Source: Urophycis tenuis (lineage: Eukaryota; Chordata; Actinopteri; Gadiformes; Phycidae). Taken from it: a DNA stretch of 64,000 nt. Below, one piece after another: positions 33,650-44,902 of this stretch (position 1 is the first letter of the stretch; each line of letters begins with the position of its first letter). Position numbers and translations under genes: made by a program. The notes beneath the pieces were generated by a model. The model saw only the letters and a program-made list of their open reading frames with translations, was not told the DNA's origin and made no database searches. The DNA lies in NCBI GenBank assembly GCA_036785325.1, contig JAXIVH010000007.1, positions 11,964,518 through 12,028,517 of the forward strand. The letters run 5' to 3'.

Positions 33650-33905
33650 AACACCCTTCTGCTCCTCCCCGATTCCCTCTCTGAAGGACCTTTTTGCTGT
33701 TGTTCGGTAGGGCCATAAGGTCTTTGTAATCCATCCTGATGGGCGTCACATTCTTCTGGCAGAAGTTTATCTAATCGTTTACAAAGTACATGAGCCCAAA
33801 CATGTCCTCTCCTAATGAGTCATGGAACTCATCCCAGGTGATGTTCTCAACCTCTGCCATACATCTTCTCACCGTTCTGGTGATGTCGTTTGGTTAATTA
33901 ACAAT
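33650..33905 (-). pseudogene. Possible LINE fragment
   Basis: On the minus strand a broken frame includes a motif like INFCQKNVTPIR, which recalls the segment between endonuclease and polymerase in Rex1/CR1-type LINEs. An in-frame stop precedes it. The evidence is weak. Confidence 0.25.
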
Positions 33906-34361
33906 TTCACCAGTTTGTTATACAGGCTGTCACTGCATTAACTCTAACAAAATGTTAAGCAAGAAAGCAGTTATATGTAAATATCACTAACACACCAGGA
34001 TTACAAACGCAATGTTAACAACTAACCCACTGTGGGTATGTCATGTTGTGCTGAATGTGTGGGTTAGTAGATCGGGTTTCCAGTCAGTACTCATAGGTTT
34101 TGAATAAGGATTTATTGTCAGTGACCATGACATGATTTGGTTGGATCTTATTTGAGTGTTGCTTGTTTTGGTTCACTATTCAAACCAGTCAACGTCATTT
34201 GAGTGTTGTTGGGTTTTCTGTGGTCTTTCTTTTGTGGCGTGCCCTTGTGCCCAAAAAACATTTGAATCCCTGAGAAGGAACAGCAGATATTCATGTATCT
34301 ATTTATTTTTTATAGGATGCAATATATACAATAAAATATGTGTGTGTGTCTGTGTGAGTGT

Positions 34362-34408
<47 letters not shown>

Positions 34409-34446
34409 GGACAGCCTTTACCAGAGGTCAGATGTGATGAGCAGTC

Positions 34447-34689
34447 ATGAAGAACACACGCAGCCAGTACTGGTTTCTGTTTCCGTTCCTTCTCTCTCTC
34501 TCCACCGGCCCTCCACTGCTTGTTGAGGCCTCCATAGATCGCGTCAGACATATCTATAATTATCAGTTCAGTTCTTCAAGAAATGACGCCAAGAAACACT
34601 ACAGCTCAGACGATGGTGGAAACGGCCACTTAGCCATTGTGAGGAGTGCACTTGATGTAAATCATTTATCAGATATATATATTCTGTGA
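34447..34689 (+). pseudogene. C-type-lectin-like gene, copy B, truncated
   Basis: The start MKNTRSQYWFLF and signal peptide match copy A. The frame continues to the motif NGHLAIVRSALD of the first lectin-like domain. It then ends in a short AT-rich stretch and a TGA at 34687-34689, just before the inserted hAT-like element C. Both domain cores are lost. The lectin frame does not resume after the element, so more than a simple insertion happened. Confidence 0.78.
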
Positions 34690-34690
34690 C

Positions 34691-35692
34691 CAGGCGTGTA
34701 GAATACGGTGGGGACGGTGGGGACGCGTACCTACCAGTTTTCGTCATGAGTCATTTTGTACCCACCACTTTTTATGAAAGAATCCCCCGTGTGGGACTCG
34801 CACCGGTGTCTTTCACCACTACGTCATTAAATGCAGTCTGAGTTACGTCAAGCTCGACGAAGAGAGAAGAACTCTACTCTTACAAGTCGCTTTAGAATGA
34901 CAGGGTCACGAGCGGAGTGGTAGTGGTATGGCAAGATGCCATTGTGCGTTGAGTAATGGTGCTCCCTGACTCATCCCAAAAACAACAGTCAACAAAGTGA
35001 ACGTAATGAAACAGTGAAATGCAATCCAACATGTCCTGAACATTCGCCTCCAAACCCTATCTAATAGCAATAACATGTAATGACACAGAATGCCAGAATA
35101 TCGCAATGCATTCTGGGAAACACTCCCCCAACACGTTACAATATCCACGATTTCCTCAGGCAAGTACAACAAGTTGAACTGATAATACAAGAAAACACAA
35201 AAGCATTAACCTAATTTACACAAAATAGAAACAACATTTAATTTGATTTGTGTCCGATGACGAGAGAGAGACGGAGAGAGGGCTAGCACTTTGGTAGAGA
35301 GACATAGAGTAACAATAACAGAGAGCGAGCGCCGGTCTCGATAAAGCCGTTAATCAGAGAAATGAAACGTTATTTCCCGATTGTTTCACAGCGGTTGCAT
35401 TCAGCAGGTAGACACGGCCATGAACTGCACCTATCTGAATCACATTATCCAATGAAAAGTATTAGAGCTCTGTGCGTGAGCATAGTCAAGACATCGCGTC
35501 TGTGTGTGTGTGTGCGTGTGCGTGTGCGTGTGTGTGTCATCATCACATTTTTGTATACATTTTTATTAATTAACATGACCTGCGCGAAAGGGGGAAAAAA
35601 TGAATGCGCGTCATTGTACCCAGCACTTCTGAAAATGCACTTCCGAATGCGTCTCTGTCCCCAGCACATTTCAAACCAAACCTACGCCCATG
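34691..35692 (+). mobile_element. Non-autonomous hAT-like element, copy C
   Basis: It starts CAGGCGTGTAG and ends CTACGCCCATG and is colinear with copy A. No 8-bp duplication is visible: the flanks read TCTGTGAC and TCCAACAA. The locus was therefore rearranged after or during insertion. Confidence 0.72.
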
Positions 35693-35752
35693 TCCAACAA
35701 CCATTATGCTTATGTAGGGTTGTAAAATTCCTAGCTGGGACCTTGTGGTTAA

Positions 35753-36449
35753 AGTGATGGTTCGGAGTGAAATTCACCCTGAGGTAATTTACACCAATAG
35801 TCATGCTAAATACCCCCTCGGATGCATTTTTAGCGACGGTCAATATTAATCAAGTTTAGGGTTATCAGCCGAAAGACTTCGTATTGGAGTGATGGTACAG
35901 TTAGTACATGTCGTCAATGACTCTACTAATAATGCATGGATTGTTACCCAACTTCTGTAGTAGTCCATATATGGTCTGTACTCACAAAACGAGGCATTTT
36001 AAAATTTGTAAATACACCAGAGTTTATTTAAAAGAGCACTTTTCTGATAGCTTCAACTAGCTGTTGCTAAGGCTACGGCTGCGTCGACGTCTCTTCCGTC
36101 TTTCCGGATAAGTTCGTAAAAGTCCTCTTCAAAACTCAATAGTGTAAGGAAAAAGTTAGTGAATTCAACACTCCATCTAATTTCAAGTATTCAATTATTC
36201 CAGTTGTCAATACATTTCGATGGAGTGTTGATTTCACTAACTTTTTCCTTACACTTGTGAGTACAGACCATATATGGACTACTACAGAAGTTGGGTATCA
36301 ATCCATGCATTATTAGTAGAGTCATTGACGACATGTACGACATGTACTAACTGTACCATCACTCCAGTACGAAGTCTTTCGGCTGATAACCCTAAACTTG
36401 ACTATTGGTGTAAATTACCTCAGGGTGAATATCACTCCGAACCATCACT
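35753..36449. mobile_element. TTAA-flanked fold-back element
   Basis: Both ends read AGTGATGGTTCGGAGT as inverted repeats, directly flanked by TTAA (35749-35752 and 36450-36453). The arms stay complementary for long stretches, including inner arms with GTAAGGAAAAAGTTAGTG. The right arm has lost an internal block. The TTAA target suggests mobilisation by a piggyBac- or Kolobok-type transposase. No ORF is present. Single arms lie at 16006 and 49651. Confidence 0.8.
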
Positions 36450-36675
36450 TTAATCTTTGATGTGGTGATATACGTGGGGAACTGCCTTTTGTTGACCGGC
36501 TGCAGACAAACTCAGGATAATTAACAGAATTTTCTCTCCATTGCTCTTCTGAACCTCTCCCAACCATCTGGGGGCCAACGAGTCACACCTTTCACACTGA
36601 ATACACAGACATGGGGGTGAAAGGAGGAAAGTATGTGGAAATGATTGTGTTACTTTACTATGCAATTCTCATATC

Positions 36676-37979
36676 ATGTTTGGTATCATTTTGATTAACT
36701 CTGCAAGTGTAGTAAAATGGTTTGGGTCTCATAAGCTCCTAGCCCCCGTTTCCCCGCTGCAGGAGATCGACGAGGGAGGTCTAGGTGCTGCCGCTGCTGA
36801 TACCTATATGCTGGAAGGAGATGTGGATGATGGTGGTGACGAGTCGGCCGACTCGGAGCTCCAGATATCCGACGATGATGAGGAAGAGTCCATCTTCCTC
36901 AGCAGCGCTCGCGGGGCTGCAAAGCCCCTCGCTGCCGACGGAGGTAACCAACCTCCGCCGTCATCTCCTCTGGCTCTTGACATACAGGACATGTGCAAGC
37001 GTGCGGCTACCAGGCTCAACCTCCCGTGGCCCGCTGTCCAAGCGGAGGTTGTGAAGTCTCGCTTTGACGGCAAAAAGCTTCCTAAAGCCAAGAAAATGGT
37101 AAAACAAGTCCTGCCCATCTTCCCGGAGCTACTCGACGAGATAGCGGTAACGTGGAAGGATAGGCCGTACAGCGAGAAGCATCCCATCATGGGAAGCTCC
37201 CTGTTGGACTGTGACGGGATGGAGTCCCGCCAGATGCCACCCATCGAGCCGCTGGTAGCGACCCACCTTCACCCGAAGGCTTCCTCAAGGCCGAGGAAAG
37301 ACCGAGGAAAGGCCGAGGAAAGGCTGCAAAGACAGACCATTTCCAGTCTAGCCTTACTGATAAGTGCTACAAGGCAGCGGCTCTGTCAGCGAGAGCCCTC
37401 AACGCCTCTTCGATGCTGATGGCCTACCAAGCTGAGCTAGAAGAGGACATGACCGCAAAACTAGACTCCACTCTGTGGGAGGAAATCTGCGTCATAACGG
37501 ACCACGTCCTCCGTCTCCACAAAGTGGCCATACAGGCCACAGGGAGAGCCATGGGCCTCATGGTTCTTCAGGAGAGGGCACGCTGGCTTGGGCTAACCAA
37601 CCTGATGACCAAGGAGAAAGAGGAGCTCCTTGACACTCCTGTCGTCCCTCAGGGTCTCTTCGGTGCTGCTGTCACTTCCATGCAGAAGAGATGTGAGGAG
37701 AAAAAGAGAGATGATGAGGCGCTGAAGCTTTGCCTGCCGAGAAAGCCTCAGCCGGCCGCTTCAGCGGCACCGCGCCAGTCTTACGCACAGGCTGCCTCTC
37801 ACCCGGCCCCTGCTTTCAGGATCCCCAAGGTGCCTAAAGCGCAGGGAGCCACTCAGGCCCCCAGAGGTCCCAAGAGTCCATGGTCTAGGAAGCAGTCGCC
37901 CCAGCCCAGGCCTCAGATGGCGCCTCCACCGCCTCCACCTGTCACAGCGATGGGGAGGAGGAAGAAGCGGCCGGCCTGA
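36676..37979 (+). pseudogene. DIRS1-type gag
   Basis: Two overlapping frames encode a DIRS gag. The first (36676-37419) has an acidic start and the segment LPWPAVQAEVVKSRF. The second (37413-37979) has LMAYQAELEEDMTAKLD and a Pro/Lys-rich tail ending GRRKKRPA. The frame changes near 37320, where a 10-11-bp unit CCGAGGAAAG is repeated in tandem; unit expansion is the likely cause. The left border of the element is not visible. Confidence 0.72.
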
Positions 37980-38779
37980 TAGCCTCTCCTCTGGGGGAAA
38001 GCGAGCCCAGTCTGCCCCGTTCACGGGCCGCTTTCTCCCCACCCAGCTCCGTTCTAGAACCGGTTCAATGGGACCCGTTCCACACAGAGTGCAGAACACG
38101 GATGGGCATCCATGTTCCGGTGCCCACCTCAGGGAAAAGGCAATGTTTGCAGTGTTGTTGCACAAGCATGTTCCCCTCGTATTCTGTAATAAATATGTCC
38201 CGACACGCGCATCCAGGCAGAGAGCCAAGGGTGCTGTTAAATGTGTTAAAAAACAAAGAAAAAAGATAGGTTGAAAAACAAATCAATCTTTTCTGTCATA
38301 ACGCAGCCTGTGGGGACCAATGTCCCCACGGCTGTGACAACACAGACAGTCCACGCGCACCCAGACCGCGCGCTGGTCGCGACGGAGTGCGTGCACTGGG
38401 TGTGTTGCGCGCCACAGCCCCGAGAGGGCGCCAACACACCAGCTCTAATGGAGCGGCCGGTCAGCCCTCTCTCGCTGCACAGCGAGAGCTGGGCAGCCTG
38501 CACGCAGTCAAAGTGGGTGCTGAGAACGATAGAAAAGGGCTACAGGCTCCAATTCAATATCGCTCCACCACATTTCAGGGCGAGTCCGCCAATATTCTCT
38601 TGGCGGAACTTTCCTCCTTTTGAAAGAAGGGAGCTATAAGAGTAGTCCCGCCCGAGAAATCCCACAGCGGCTTCTACTCAAGGTATTTCCTAGTCCCCAA
38701 AAGGGGGGGAGGGGAAGGAGAGCCATTATGGATCTCCGTGCCCTAAACCGCTATTTAAGGAAATACAAATTCAGGATGT
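37980..38779 (+). pseudogene. DIRS1-type pol, N-terminal part
   Basis: Fragments in several frames lead into the reverse transcriptase. Near 38640-38779 the sense reads SHSGFYSRYFLVPKRGG and ends KYKFRM. There it is cut by the LTR element at 38780 and resumes at 45782. Stops and frame changes show that it is not functional. Confidence 0.6.
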
Positions 38780-39661
38780 TGTTACGGCCGTAGGCCTACA
38801 GTATTATGTTGTGTTCAGTTGGTTGTGCGCTCACTGTCTCCCCCTCCAGGTGTTTGTGTGTCCTGCGTCCTATTCTGTCATACAAATCAATCATCAGTCA
38901 TCATCACCTCCACCTGTGTCCCGTTGTTCCTGGCTTCAGTCATCCAATCACCTGTCTACCCGCCCAGTCTGTCTGCCTATATAAGCTTGTGTGTGTCAGT
39001 CTGTGTGGGGCAAGGGGGTGAATGTCATGTTTTGTTGGTGACTGAAGGTTCAATTGACTTCTATCTTGCTCTATCTTGTTCTATTTTTGTCTATCCTAGT
39101 GTTGTCGTGTGTTCCCCAGCTCCTTTCTGCTCCGGGAGAAGGGCTAGGGAAATAGACCCCGGGGTTTACATCTGCATCACGTAGGTAACCGCTGTCTAAA
39201 AACACTAGTTTAGAGCGTGTGATGGTCACCCATCTTTGTAGCAGGTAGGTTAGGTTCCGGACAGGTTAGTTTGGGTTTTTTGTTGTTTCACGACTTTGGA
39301 AGTCGTTTTAGTTAGGGTTTAGAGGTGTAGTGGAAGGTAGGGTTTTGTACTTGTTGTCACACTCACAGTCCTTCTCCCCTCCTTCCCTAAAGTCTGGTTT
39401 AGTTTTCCCCCATTTGTGTCTTTGTTTATTTGTTGCCCGTTTGTTTGTTTTGTTGTTGTCTTTTGCTTTTGTACCCTTTGATTTTTGTGTATGCACAATA
39501 CCATTGCCTTGGCATTAAAACCTGTAAATGGTTCGCGCCTTGCAATCTCCAGTGTCTGTAGCCTACGCACCACACGGGTTCAAACAGCAGTCCCATCCAC
39601 TTGTACAGGCGGTGTTCGGTCCACCCTCCCTAGGCAGTAACATCTGAGGGTGGCCGTAACA
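38780..39661 (+). repeat. 5' LTR of Gmr1-like element (882 bp)
   Basis: It starts TGTTACGGCCGTAGG and ends GGCCGTAACA. It matches 44903-45781 with about ten small differences, including a 3-bp deletion in the 3' LTR, so the two diverge by roughly 1%. The left flank ATGT at 38776-38779 is repeated at 45782-45785. Confidence 0.92.
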
Positions 39662-39666
39662 TGTTT

Positions 39667-39684
39667 TGGGGGCTCGTCCGGGAT
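39667..39684 (+). promoter_or_regulatory. Primer-binding site for tRNA-Pro
   Basis: TGGGGGCTCGTCCGGGAT lies five bases after the LTR. It equals the well-known 18-base tRNA-Pro primer site of vertebrate retroelements. Confidence 0.9.
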
Positions 39685-39852
39685 ATAACATCTTATCCGG
39701 AGCCTGTGTAGGTGGATGGGCTAGCCTGGTGTGTGGTGTTTGGCTATATTCACTGGTGCTGGCATTTTGGTATTGTTTTTTTTTTTTTTCAGTAACGCGC
39801 CTCTGTTTTGTTTCACAGGTGGTATCTGTAGCAGTGGGTAGCCTACAGTTAT

Positions 39853-41898
39853 ATGGCGCAGTCTCTGGTGGATTTGTTTATTGCGACTCCTTCATGGGAG
39901 TGGTTTGAGGCTTGCCGAAAAGTCGATCTGAATGCTATAGCCAAGCATTATGGCATACCTCTTCCTGGAGGTAGGCAAAAGGCCGAGGTAAAGTTGACGT
40001 TAGGTGAGAAGTTGGTGGAAAAGGGCATTCTGTCAGCTACTCTGTCCTCTGCCATGTCTGCGTCTGAGGCTGAGTCGTGCGCGCCTGACGCGCCGAAGGG
40101 GTCTGTGGAGGCGGAGCAGGTTGGGGACACTGGTGTCACCAAACCGGAGGTGGAGATCTCCGGTGAGGTGAAGCCAGCCCCAGCCACACTCCCACGGTTC
40201 GATCCTGAGGAGAGTCTAGATGTTTCTTCTCATGGTTCACCTAAAAACCCTCGGTTGCGGATGCGCATAGCTCGTCTCGAGTTGGAGCGAGAGGAAAGAG
40301 AACGTGAACGCAACCGGCAGTCAGAGTATGCTTGTAAAATTGAGATCCGAAAACTGGAGTTGGAGGCAGAGATTAAGTTGAGACAGCTTGAAATGGAAGA
40401 GAAATTATCTCTAGCCAGAGTCCAGTTATCGGCCTCCTCCGCAAATTCTGTCCCCCAGTCCCCACAGCATTTTTCCTCCCCGGAGGTGATCGGCCGCTGC
40501 GACATTCAAAGGAATGTTGCTCTAGTTCCACCCTTTAGAGAGAGTGAGGTTGACTCTTATTTTGGGGTGTTTGAGAGAATCGCCACATCCCTGAAATGGC
40601 CTCAAGAGTCCTGGCCTCTGTTGCTACAATGTAAGCTAGTTGGTAAAGCCCAAGAGGCAGTGGCAGCCCTGTCCCTTGAGGACAGTTTAAAGTATCCCTG
40701 TGTCAAGGAGGCTGTACTCCGCGCTTTCCAATTAGTGCCAGAAGCTTACAGACAGCGTTTCCGTAGCCACAGAAAAGCCCCAGGAAAAAGTTATGTGGAG
40801 TTTGCCCGTGAGAAGGAGGTCCTATTTGACAGGTGGTGTGCAGCTAGTAACTGTACAGAGTTTCAGCAGCTACGTGAGTTAATCATGTTGGAAGAGTTCA
40901 AAAATAGCCTACAAGAAAAGGTGGTTATACACCTAAATGAACAGAAAGTGGCGACAGTGTACCAAGCATCCCAGTTTGCAGATGAGTTCATGCTCACACA
41001 CAAAACCCTCTTCACTGCGCCCAAAACTGAGTTGAGGAAAGCTTCCCCAGTACGTGGCTCCGGTCACTACTCTGGTGCTCCAGCAGCTAGTTCCAACAAG
41101 GGTAAGGAGCAGCGAGAGTGCTACTACTGTCATCGTCCTGGGCATGTTGTGGCTGAATGTAGGAAGCTGCAGAGTAAACAGGCTCAGACTCCGTCATCCT
41201 CAGGCTCCCAGTCTAGGCCTGTAGGGTTGGTAGGCCTACACTCTCCTTCTCCAGCTGCTGAGTCTGTTGTCTCTAGCCCATGTCATGACCCCAGTTATGA
41301 CCCCTTCATGTTCTCTGGTTCTGTGTCTCTGACAGGTCAAGCTGAGGATTCTGTACCTGTTCGGATTCTGAGAGACACAGGAGCAGCACAGTCTGTGATT
41401 TTGTCTAGCGTGCTGCCCTGGTCTGACGATTCATCCTGCGGGTACAGTGTCCTCCTACAGGGGATTGAAATGGGTCATGTGTCTTTACCTGTTCATTCTG
41501 TTCATCTACGCTCTGAGCTGATTAATGGCAAGTTTAACGTAGCTGTCCAGTCCTCCCTCCCTGTGTCTGGTGTAACCTTTATCATGGGGAATGACATTGC
41601 AGGAGGTGTGGTGTGTCCTGTGCCAGAGGTCCTCAGCGCCCCTGAACTCCCTTCAAGTGTGCAGGAGTTAGGGAGCGAAACTGTTTTTCCAGCCTGTGCC
41701 GTGACACGTGCCCAGGCGCGCAGACTAGGAGCTGATCTCTGTTTAGCCGACACGGTGTTAGCGCCGGTGTTTCAGGAGAAGGATGTGTCCGACTCATCCT
41801 TCGAGTGTTCTGGGGTAGGCCAGAAGAACACAGAGATCAGAGAGACTAGTCCTGAGACAGGAAAGATCTCACCGCCCAGAAAGAAGATCCAAGTCTAA
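39853..41898 (+). CDS. Gmr1-like Gag with protease, 681 aa
   Basis: The frame is open from ATG 39853 to TAA 41896-41898. Residues about 130-195 form a highly charged coiled coil rich in Glu, Arg and Leu. Residues about 225-365 look like the capsid/SCAN-like domain of this gypsy group, with ESWPLLLQCKLVGKAQEA and EFKNSLQEKV. A CCHC knuckle CYYCHRPGHVVAEC lies near 420, and the protease motif RDTGAAQSVIL near 506. Protease is thus fused to Gag. The tail of about 60 residues is Ser/Glu-rich. The ORF itself shows no break. Confidence 0.85.
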   Translation: MAQSLVDLFIATPSWEWFEACRKVDLNAIAKHYGIPLPGGRQKAEVKLTLGEKLVEKGILSATLSSAMSASEAESCAPDAPKGSVEAEQVGDTGVTKPEVEISGEVKPAPATLPRFDPEESLDVSSHGSPKNPRLRMRIARLELEREERERERNRQSEYACKIEIRKLELEAEIKLRQLEMEEKLSLARVQLSASSANSVPQSPQHFSSPEVIGRCDIQRNVALVPPFRESEVDSYFGVFERIATSLKWPQESWPLLLQCKLVGKAQEAVAALSLEDSLKYPCVKEAVLRAFQLVPEAYRQRFRSHRKAPGKSYVEFAREKEVLFDRWCAASNCTEFQQLRELIMLEEFKNSLQEKVVIHLNEQKVATVYQASQFADEFMLTHKTLFTAPKTELRKASPVRGSGHYSGAPAASSNKGKEQRECYYCHRPGHVVAECRKLQSKQAQTPSSSGSQSRPVGLVGLHSPSPAAESVVSSPCHDPSYDPFMFSGSVSLTGQAEDSVPVRILRDTGAAQSVILSSVLPWSDDSSCGYSVLLQGIEMGHVSLPVHSVHLRSELINGKFNVAVQSSLPVSGVTFIMGNDIAGGVVCPVPEVLSAPELPSSVQELGSETVFPACAVTRAQARRLGADLCLADTVLAPVFQEKDVSDSSFECSGVGQKNTEIRETSPETGKISPPRKKIQV

Positions 41899-41974
41899 CC
41901 AAGTGTTTCTCTGCTGTAGGAGTGCAGCATGCTAGTGACAAGACCTCAGGCTACCTTCTAGATGAGGGGTTGTA

Positions 41975-43033
41975 ATGCGCCAGTGGAGGTCTCGAGCTGG
42001 GTTGGATGGTTCCTTGGGGACTGTCTTCCAAGTGGTGGTTCCCCAGCCATTCCGCACCCAGGTGTTGCATCTGGCTCATGACATCCCCTGGTCCGGACAT
42101 CTAGGTATAACCAAGACCTATGACCGAGTGCTACAGCATTTTTTTTGGCCTGGTTTGAAATCTGATGTAGCCTCCCATTGTAGAACCTGCCACACCTGCC
42201 AGCTTTCAGGGAAGCCAAACCAGACCATTCCTCCAGCTCCCCTGCATCCCATCCCTGTGGTGGGAGAACCATTTGAGCGGGTCATCGTCGACTGTGTGGG
42301 GCCACTACCTAGATCTAGGGCAGGGCATGAGTACCTGCTCACCATCATGTGTGCCGCCACACGCTACCCAGAGGCCATTCCCCTGAGGAAGATTACAGCA
42401 AAGTCAGTACTGTCAGCTTTAACCAAGTTTTTCTCCACCTTTGGCATGCCTAAATTTGTACAGTCTGACCAGGGATCCAACTTTATGTCTAAGCTCTTCT
42501 CTCAGGTCATGAAAACCCTCTCAATTGAACATAAGATCTCTAGCGCTTACCGTCCGGAGACCCAGGGGGCGCTAGAACGCTGGCATCAAACTCTGAAATC
42601 GATGCTCCGTAAGTACTGCATGGACACACAGAAGGACTGGGATGAGGGTGTGCCCTTCGTTCTATTCGCCATCCGAGAGACGGTTCAAGAGTCCTTGATG
42701 TTTAGCCCTGCGGAGCTGGTTTTCGGCCATACTGTGCGTGGCCCTCTCAGAGTTTTGAAAGAGCAGATGATGTCCACTGCATGTTCTGGTCCCAAGAATG
42801 TGCTTGATTACGTGTGCAAAGTGAGGCAGCGCTTGCACAATGCCTGTGCAGCGGCACAGGAAGCTCTAGGAGCTACCCAGAAGTCCATGAAGGCTCATTT
42901 TGACAGGAAAACGGTCTCACGGTCTCTCCAGGCAGGAGATAAGGTCCTGGTTCTGCTCCCTATCCCAGGTAATGCCCTCTCGGCCCGTTTTTCTGGTCCC
43001 TATGACATTGAGAAGACATTGAGAAGAAACTGA
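41975..43033 (+). pseudogene. Gmr1-like integrase, upstream of the reverse transcriptase
   Basis: The frame begins near the integrase zinc finger, HLAHDIPWSGHLGITKTYD to CRTCHTC. The core follows with IVDCVGP (first Asp), VQSDQGSNF (second Asp) and GALERWH (Glu). The C-terminal part, DKVLVLLPIPG, is the usual integrase tail. Breaks: a one-base shift near 41970, just before this frame, and an 11-bp tandem duplication GACATTGAGAA near 43003-43024 that shifts the frame before the polymerase. The position before the reverse transcriptase is the Ty1/copia-like order known from Gmr1. Confidence 0.87.
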
Positions 43034-43098
43034 GTGACACCAACTACCTCGTTAAGACCCCTGATCGTAGACGGCAGTCGAGGGTCTGCCACGTCAAC

Positions 43099-44670
43099 AT
43101 GCTCAAGTTGTACCATCAGAGAGAAGTTCCATCTACTCCCCCTGCTGCTGTGTCTCCTGCCCCAGTAGCCAGTTTCGCTGCTGTGTTTAGTGAGAGTGTA
43201 GATGAGGATGGGTTTGTGTTGCGTAACTTGCCTCAACAGTGTGCCCGGCTTAACAACTCGGAGATGTTACACACACTGCCCTCCCATCTCACTCATTTAG
43301 CTCCATCTCAGCAGGCGGATGTGGTCCAGTTGGTACGTGGATTCCCTAACCTGTTCTCTGATGTCCCCTCTCGAACCTCTGTCCTACAGCATGACATTGA
43401 CGTCGGCAGAGCCCCTCCAGTCAGACAGCACGCCTATCGGGTCAACATGGTGAAACGACAGGCCATGAGGAAGGAGGTAGATTACCTTTTGGAGAACAAT
43501 CTGGCCACTCACAGTTCTAGCCCTTGGAGTTCACCCTGTCTGTTGGTTCCAAAGCCAGACAGTACCTTTAGATTCTGTACAGACTACCGTAGAGTGAATG
43601 CTGTGACTGTGCCCGATTCATTCCCTCTACCACGGATTGATGATTGTGTAGACACAATCGGGGCTGCCAAATTTGTGTCCAAGTTAGACTTGTTAAAGGG
43701 TTACTGGCAGGTCCCCCTCACTCCCCGTGCTTCTGACATCTCAGCTTTCGTCACGCCAGATAGTTTCCTCCAGTACTCAGTCATGCCATTCGGGTTGCGA
43801 AATGCACCCGCTACGTTTCAGCGGCTAGTGAACCAGGTATTGCGTGGGGTTACCAACTGTACCGCATACCTGGATGATCTAGTCATCCATTCATCCACCT
43901 GGGCTGACCATCTCAAGACGTTGGGGGAGGTGTTTGAGCGCCTGGCCAGTGCTCATCTAACCCTGAACCTGGCGAAATGTGAGTTCGGTAAGGCCACCGT
44001 CACTTACCTCGGTAAGGAGGTTGGGTGCGGTGTGGTTCGTCCAGTGGCAAGCAAAGTTACAGCTATCGTGAAGTTCCCAGCCCCAACTACTCGGCGTGAG
44101 CAGCGCCGCTTCCTGGGCATGACTGGTTATTACCGTGGATTCCGCCGCAATTTTTCCACCATTATTGCTCCACTAACCAGTCTGCTCAGCCCTAAAGTGA
44201 CTTTTCGTTGGTCTGATGAATGTCAGCGGGCTTTCGAGTCTGCCAAGTCTCTGCTGTGCAGTTCCCCTGTCCTCTCTGCTCCAGACTTCGAGAAGGCTTT
44301 CTCTCTGGAAGTGGATGCCAGTGCTGTTGGTGCGGGTGCCGTGCTGCTACAAAAGGGTGCAGATGGAATTGATCATCCCGTCTGTTACTTCTCGCGAAAG
44401 TTCAATCCAGCCCAGTCATGGTACTCGACCATCGAGCAGGAGACACTTGCACTACTTATGGCCTTACAATTCTTTGAGGTTTAGGTAGGCTCCAGTACGT
44501 TGCCAGTGGAAGTGTTTACTGACCATAACCCCCTTGTGTTCCTGGATCGCATGTATAACCAAAACCATCGACTTATGCGCTGGGCCCTGCTGGTTCAGGG
44601 GTTCAACCTGGTGGTACGCCATAAGAAAGGTTCAGAGAATGTTATGGCAGATGCACTGTCCCGTGCTTAG
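43099..44670 (+). pseudogene. Gmr1-like reverse transcriptase and RNase H
   Basis: The polymerase follows the integrase. Motifs are SPWSSPCLLVPKPD, FRFCTDYRRVN, SKLDLLKGYWQVPL, PFGLRNAPATFQRL and the active site AYLDDLVIHS. RNase H begins LEVDASAVGAGAVLLQ. An in-frame TAG at 44482-44484 interrupts it just after MALQFFEV. The same frame then continues with FTDHNPLVFL and ends at DALSRA (TAG 44668-44670). A single base change explains that stop. No integrase or chromodomain follows the RNase H; only about 230 bp lie before the 3' LTR. Confidence 0.88.
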
Positions 44671-44902
44671 TATACGTACACGTACGTAGCCTTTATTTTG
44701 TTTTGTGTAGGTTGTGTTATTGGTTATTGCTAACTTTTTGTGTTTCTTTTGTTTTCCTCCATAGAAGATATGAAGGCTGTGGGTGGGATATCGTCATGGG
44801 TGGCATATCAGCCTGGTATTTGTGAGTATGTAGCACGGACTTGGGTATGTGCACTACCCTTAAGGTATCACAAACCCTGGGTTTGCTCTTTACGGGTGGG
44901 AG

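Noticed and set aside
39319..39573. Minus-strand ORF in the Gmr1-like LTR, repeated in the second LTR
   Set aside because: It is Lys/Thr/Gln-rich from a T-rich LTR strand, antisense, and conserved only because the LTRs are duplicates.
44216..44488. Alternative frame inside the Gmr1-like polymerase
   Set aside because: It is a shadow of the RNase H coding frame.
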